NCBI RefSeq assembly: GCF_002067135.1
Contig: NZ_CP020105.1
Location: 2,976,001-3,040,000, forward strand
Source of the DNA: Spirosoma rigui
GTDB taxonomy: Bacteria; Bacteroidota; Bacteroidia; Cytophagales; Spirosomataceae
Length of the DNA stretch: 64,000 nt
Reading direction: 5' to 3'
The stretch's first letter is position 1; each line of letters begins with the position of its first letter. Shown here piece after piece: positions 61,783-64,000 of this stretch. Both the position numbers and the translations under genes were made by a program. The notes below the pieces were generated by a model. The model searched no databases, had not been told where the DNA came from, and worked only from the letters and a program-made list of their open reading frames with translations.

Positions 61783-62112
61783 GGGTGTGGTTGTTGGGTT
61801 GAAAAAAAGGATGGATAGACGTGGAACGTAGGTTGTGGTACTGTGGGACTGGTTTGCCGGATACTTGCTGCCGCTGTCGGGTATATATAGGCGTGGGTTT
61901 AAAAAGGTGAGTGGATAGAACGATTTATGGGTGATTATTTTTGGCAGGCTAACGCCGGCATTTCACCGGGACGCTGGTACTGATAAAATAGTTGATCTAT
62001 TAGTGTAGTATTGTGACAAATGTCGGCTGTCGATTCCGGCTCCGTTTGTCTGGTTGGGACTTCTGTTTGTCAATTGGGGACATTACCGGCCGCTCAGTAA
62101 ATAGTATGAAAA
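61783..62112. other. Intergenic stretch without a recognised gene
   Basis: About 330 bases lie between the methyltransferase start and the mntH terminator, AT-richer than the surroundings. No open frame of coding character, tRNA or clear promoter box is seen. Confidence 0.5.
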
Positions 62113-62143
62113 AAGCCGCGATCCGGTATGGCCGGCGCGGCTT
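62113..62143 (-). terminator. Terminator after mntH
   Basis: AAGCCGCG and CGCGGCTT pair exactly, and the stem extends inward through CCGG/CCGG. TTTTTTC follows on the minus strand. It lies 58 bases past the mntH stop. Confidence 0.75.
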
Positions 62144-62201
62144 GTAAAGAGGATCTGTTTCCCCTACTGATCTGCGGAATATCGATGAAATTTCTCCGGT
62201 A

Positions 62202-63536
62202 CTACGTAATCGTGTCCCAGAGCAGATAGGCGTTAAGGGAAATAATAATGACCGCTACGGTCCAGGAGAGAATCCGAACCCAGGCGGGGTTGACAAAGCG
62301 CCCCATCTTGTATTTGTCGCTCGTGAACGAAACCAGCGGCACTACGGCGAAACTTAGCTGCAGGGACAGGATCACTTGGCTGAAGACGAGCAGGTCAGAC
62401 GTTCCTTTCTCGCCGTACAGAATGGCGACCACCAGGGCCGGAACGATGGCTACCAGCCGGGTGATGAGCCGACGCAGCCAGGGCTTAATTCGCAGGTTAA
62501 TGAAACCTTCCATGACGATCTGGCCCGCCAGCGTACCCGTGAGGGTCGAATTCTGACCCGATGCCAGCAGCGCGACGGCAAAGAGAATACCCGCCAGTTT
62601 GACCCCCAGGATAGGATCGAGCAGCCGGTGGGCATCGGTAATATCGGCTACCTGCTGGTTGCCCGAAAAGTGAAACGCAGCCGCCGACAGCACCAGAATT
62701 GCACCGTTGATAAAAAACGCGAGAAACAACGATACCGTTGAGTCGATCGTCGCGAATTTGATCGCTGTTTTCCGCCCGGCATCGTCCCGGTCGAAATCGC
62801 GGGTCTGCACGATACTGGAGTGCAGATAAAGGTTGTGCGGCATGACCGTAGCCCCCAGAATCCCGATGGCGATGTAAAGCATAGCCGGGTTGGTGACAAT
62901 CTCTGCGCGGGGCAGCAGACCGCCTATAACGTCGGACACGGCCGGACGCGATACCAGCAACTCGTAACCAAAACAAACGACGATCAGGAAAATCAGACTG
63001 GCTACGATCCGTTCCAGCAGTTGAAAGCCTTTGTTCTGCAGAAACAGCAGCAGCAGCACATCCAGCGCTGTAATCAGAATGCCGACAGTCAGCGGCAGGC
63101 CAAATAGTAAATTGAGCGCAATAGCCGACCCGATCACTTCGGCCAGATCGGTCGCGGCAATGGCGACTTCGGCCAGCAGCCAGAGCATGATGGCCACCGG
63201 GCGGCTGAAGTGGTCGCGGCAGGCCTGCGCCAGATCACGACCGGTGGCAATGCCGAGTTTGAGGGCCAGGTGTTGGAGAAGAATGGCAAAGAGATTGGAG
63301 ATCAGTACGACCGAGAGAAGCCGGTAGCCGAACTGCGCACCACCGGCAATGTCGGTAGCCCAGTTACCCGGGTCCATATAGCCAACGGCCACCATCATAC
63401 CGGGGCCTGCATAGGCCATCAGTGTTCTGAAGAAACCAGCATTTTTCGGCACCCGAACCGATCCATGTACCTCGGCCAGTGAATGGGCCGGGTTATCCTG
63501 CCGCCAGCCTTTCATTGAGGTATTTGTAACATCCAT
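62202..63536 (-). CDS. mntH: Nramp-family manganese/iron transporter
   Basis: This inner-membrane transporter takes up Mn2+ (and Fe2+) with protons. Its 444 residues hold about eleven membrane helices. The metal site is visible as [11 protein letters not shown] (Asp55-Pro-Gly-Asn58) in the first helix and [12 protein letters not shown] in helix six; both motifs are required for Nramp transport. The N-terminus (1-30) is hydrophilic. The gene is divergent from a DtxR/MntR-family repressor, and the 204-base gap between them holds a candidate operator and both promoters. The symbol reflects the family and gene context. Confidence 0.93.
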   Translation of the reverse strand: MDVTNTSMKGWRQDNPAHSLAEVHGSVRVPKNAGFFRTLMAYAGPGMMVAVGYMDPGNWATDIAGGAQFGYRLLSVVLISNLFAILLQHLALKLGIATGRDLAQACRDHFSRPVAIMLWLLAEVAIAATDLAEVIGSAIALNLLFGLPLTVGILITALDVLLLLFLQNKGFQLLERIVASLIFLIVVCFGYELLVSRPAVSDVIGGLLPRAEIVTNPAMLYIAIGILGATVMPHNLYLHSSIVQTRDFDRDDAGRKTAIKFATIDSTVSLFLAFFINGAILVLSAAAFHFSGNQQVADITDAHRLLDPILGVKLAGILFAVALLASGQNSTLTGTLAGQIVMEGFINLRIKPWLRRLITRLVAIVPALVVAILYGEKGTSDLLVFSQVILSLQLSFAVVPLVSFTSDKYKMGRFVNPAWVRILSWTVAVIIISLNAYLLWDTIT

Positions 63537-63612
63537 TGGTTAACCCAACCATTGATTTGCGTGAAAGCCACCCGACTGGAAGCCCGGTCAGATGAATACC
63601 TAAGTAACGAGA

Positions 63613-63620
63613 CAAAGATA
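63613..63620 (-). promoter_or_regulatory. -7 box of mntH
   Basis: On the minus strand this reads TATCTTTG, matching TAnnTTTG, 77 bases before the mntH start. The operator at 63635-63660 covers its -33 region. Confidence 0.6.
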
Positions 63621-63634
63621 AGGATTGTTGAAAT

Positions 63635-63660
63635 AAAAATTTAGGGCACTCTAAATTTTT
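63635..63660. promoter_or_regulatory. Candidate MntR/DtxR-type operator
   Basis: Arms AAAAATTTAG and CTAAATTTTT are exact complements with a 6-base spacer (GGCACT). The core TTTAG-N6-CTAAA resembles DtxR-family boxes. It overlaps the -33 region of mntH and lies just upstream of the -33 region of the repressor gene, so one site could control both. Confidence 0.6.
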
Positions 63661-63680
63661 AGAAAGTTTAACATAAAAAC

Positions 63681-63688
63681 TACCTTTG
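63681..63688 (+). promoter_or_regulatory. -7 box of the DtxR/MntR-family gene
   Basis: TACCTTTG matches TAnnTTTG and lies 53 bases before the start. A T-rich -33 region (TTTAAC) is near the expected spacing. Confidence 0.6.
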
Positions 63689-63740
63689 CCCCCAAACTGT
63701 TTCACGTACTTTTGCCGTTTCAGTCACGTAGCCGCTCCGC

Positions 63741-64000
63741 ATGCAGTCGTTCACCGAAGAAAATTATCTGAAGACGATCTATTACCTCGCTACCCGGCAG
63801 GCGGGCGAGGTGAGCACGAACGCGCTGGCTGAGATGACGGCTACCAAGGCGGCTTCGGTGACGGATATGCTGCGTAAGCTGGCCGATAAACAGTTGATCC
63901 ATTACAAAAAATACCAGGGGGTACGCCTGACGGAAGAAGGGGAGCGTCTGGCCCTGCAAGTTATCCGGCGGCACCGGCTCTGGGAGGTGTTTCTGGTCGA
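63741..64000 (+). CDS. mntR: DtxR/MntR-family metal-dependent repressor (N-terminal part, cut by window edge)
   Basis: The first 86 residues of a metal-sensing repressor are in the window. The N-terminal winged helix is MQSFTEENYLKTIYYLATR, followed by VSTNALAEMTATKAASVTDMLRKLADKQLIHYKKYQGVRLTEEG, the recognition helix and wing, and the ALQVIRRHRLWEVFLV helix that leads into the metal-binding and dimerisation domain. Family members bind Mn2+ or Fe2+ and repress uptake genes. Divergence from mntH argues for Mn sensing. The metal ligands lie mostly beyond the window, so the symbol is provisional. Confidence 0.88.
   Translation, partial: MQSFTEENYLKTIYYLATRQAGEVSTNALAEMTATKAASVTDMLRKLADKQLIHYKKYQGVRLTEEGERLALQVIRRHRLWEVFLV

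Noticed and set aside
1..64000. tRNA, rRNA, CRISPR arrays, insertion sequences, prophage genes
   Set aside because: I looked for clover-leaf segments, regular short repeats, transposase motifs and phage structural proteins and saw none I could support by eye. A covariance-model search and an insertion-sequence search would settle this.

Overview
The window looks like chromosomal DNA of a high-GC member of the Bacteroidota, most likely the Cytophagales near Spirosoma (the genus is an inference). The evidence is a SusC/SusD pair, lipoproteins with short lipoboxes, Bacteroidota-type -7 promoter boxes (TAnnTTTG) at several genes, few Shine-Dalgarno sequences, and family matches typical of this phylum (GWxTD protein, gluconate dehydrogenase subunit 3 with a GMC oxidoreductase, ThuA/sugar dehydrogenase fusion). 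I see no rRNA, tRNA, CRISPR array, prophage or intact insertion sequence. Almost every gene end is marked by a strong, often perfect, inverted repeat.

Layout. 1-2945: end of an RND efflux operon (pump plus outer-membrane channel). 3153-5663: gluconate dehydrogenase-like subunit 3 and GMC oxidoreductase. 5786-12356 (minus): TPR histidine kinase, M81 metallopeptidase, three small lipoproteins, a methyltransferase. 12603-15928 (plus): GWxTD lipoprotein overlapping rlmB, then an EamA exporter. 15915-16562: a probable broken gene. 16749-18686: ankyrin protein, cytochrome c, methyltransferase. 18791-24910: SusC, SusD and a GH144-type glucanase, a small polysaccharide-utilisation locus. 24902-28902: FAN1-like nuclease and two membrane proteins. 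28945-29389: VapB antitoxin next to an internally deleted VapC. 29459-35009: pgk, a TPR protein, zinc-ribbon coiled coil, Nif3-like protein and a lipoprotein. 35093-45836: sugar and glycan metabolism (ThuA/sugar dehydrogenase/PKD/cytochrome c fusion, META lipoprotein, GH113-like hydrolase, FG-GAP protein, Gfo/Idh/MocA oxidoreductase, GH20 hexosaminidase). 45912-49932: nucleotide-sugar epimerase, Kup potassium transporter, DUF2064 protein.

50079-59485 is the most unusual region. A TonB-dependent receptor is split by a one-base frameshift in a run of seven G. It is followed by a YnjB-like binding lipoprotein and two overlapping permease genes. The matching ATPase gene lies 2.6 kb further on, after an inverted PadR regulator module and two small paralogous proteins that look like non-catalytic ThuA/amidotransferase-fold proteins. 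I infer one import system for an unknown small ligand, with the receptor crossing the outer membrane and the ABC complex the inner one.

59530-64000: a BNR-type propeller protein, a methyltransferase, and at the right edge a divergent manganese pair, mntH and a DtxR/MntR-family repressor (cut by the window edge). The region between them holds a perfect 10-6-10 inverted repeat placed between two good -7 boxes, a strong candidate repressor operator.
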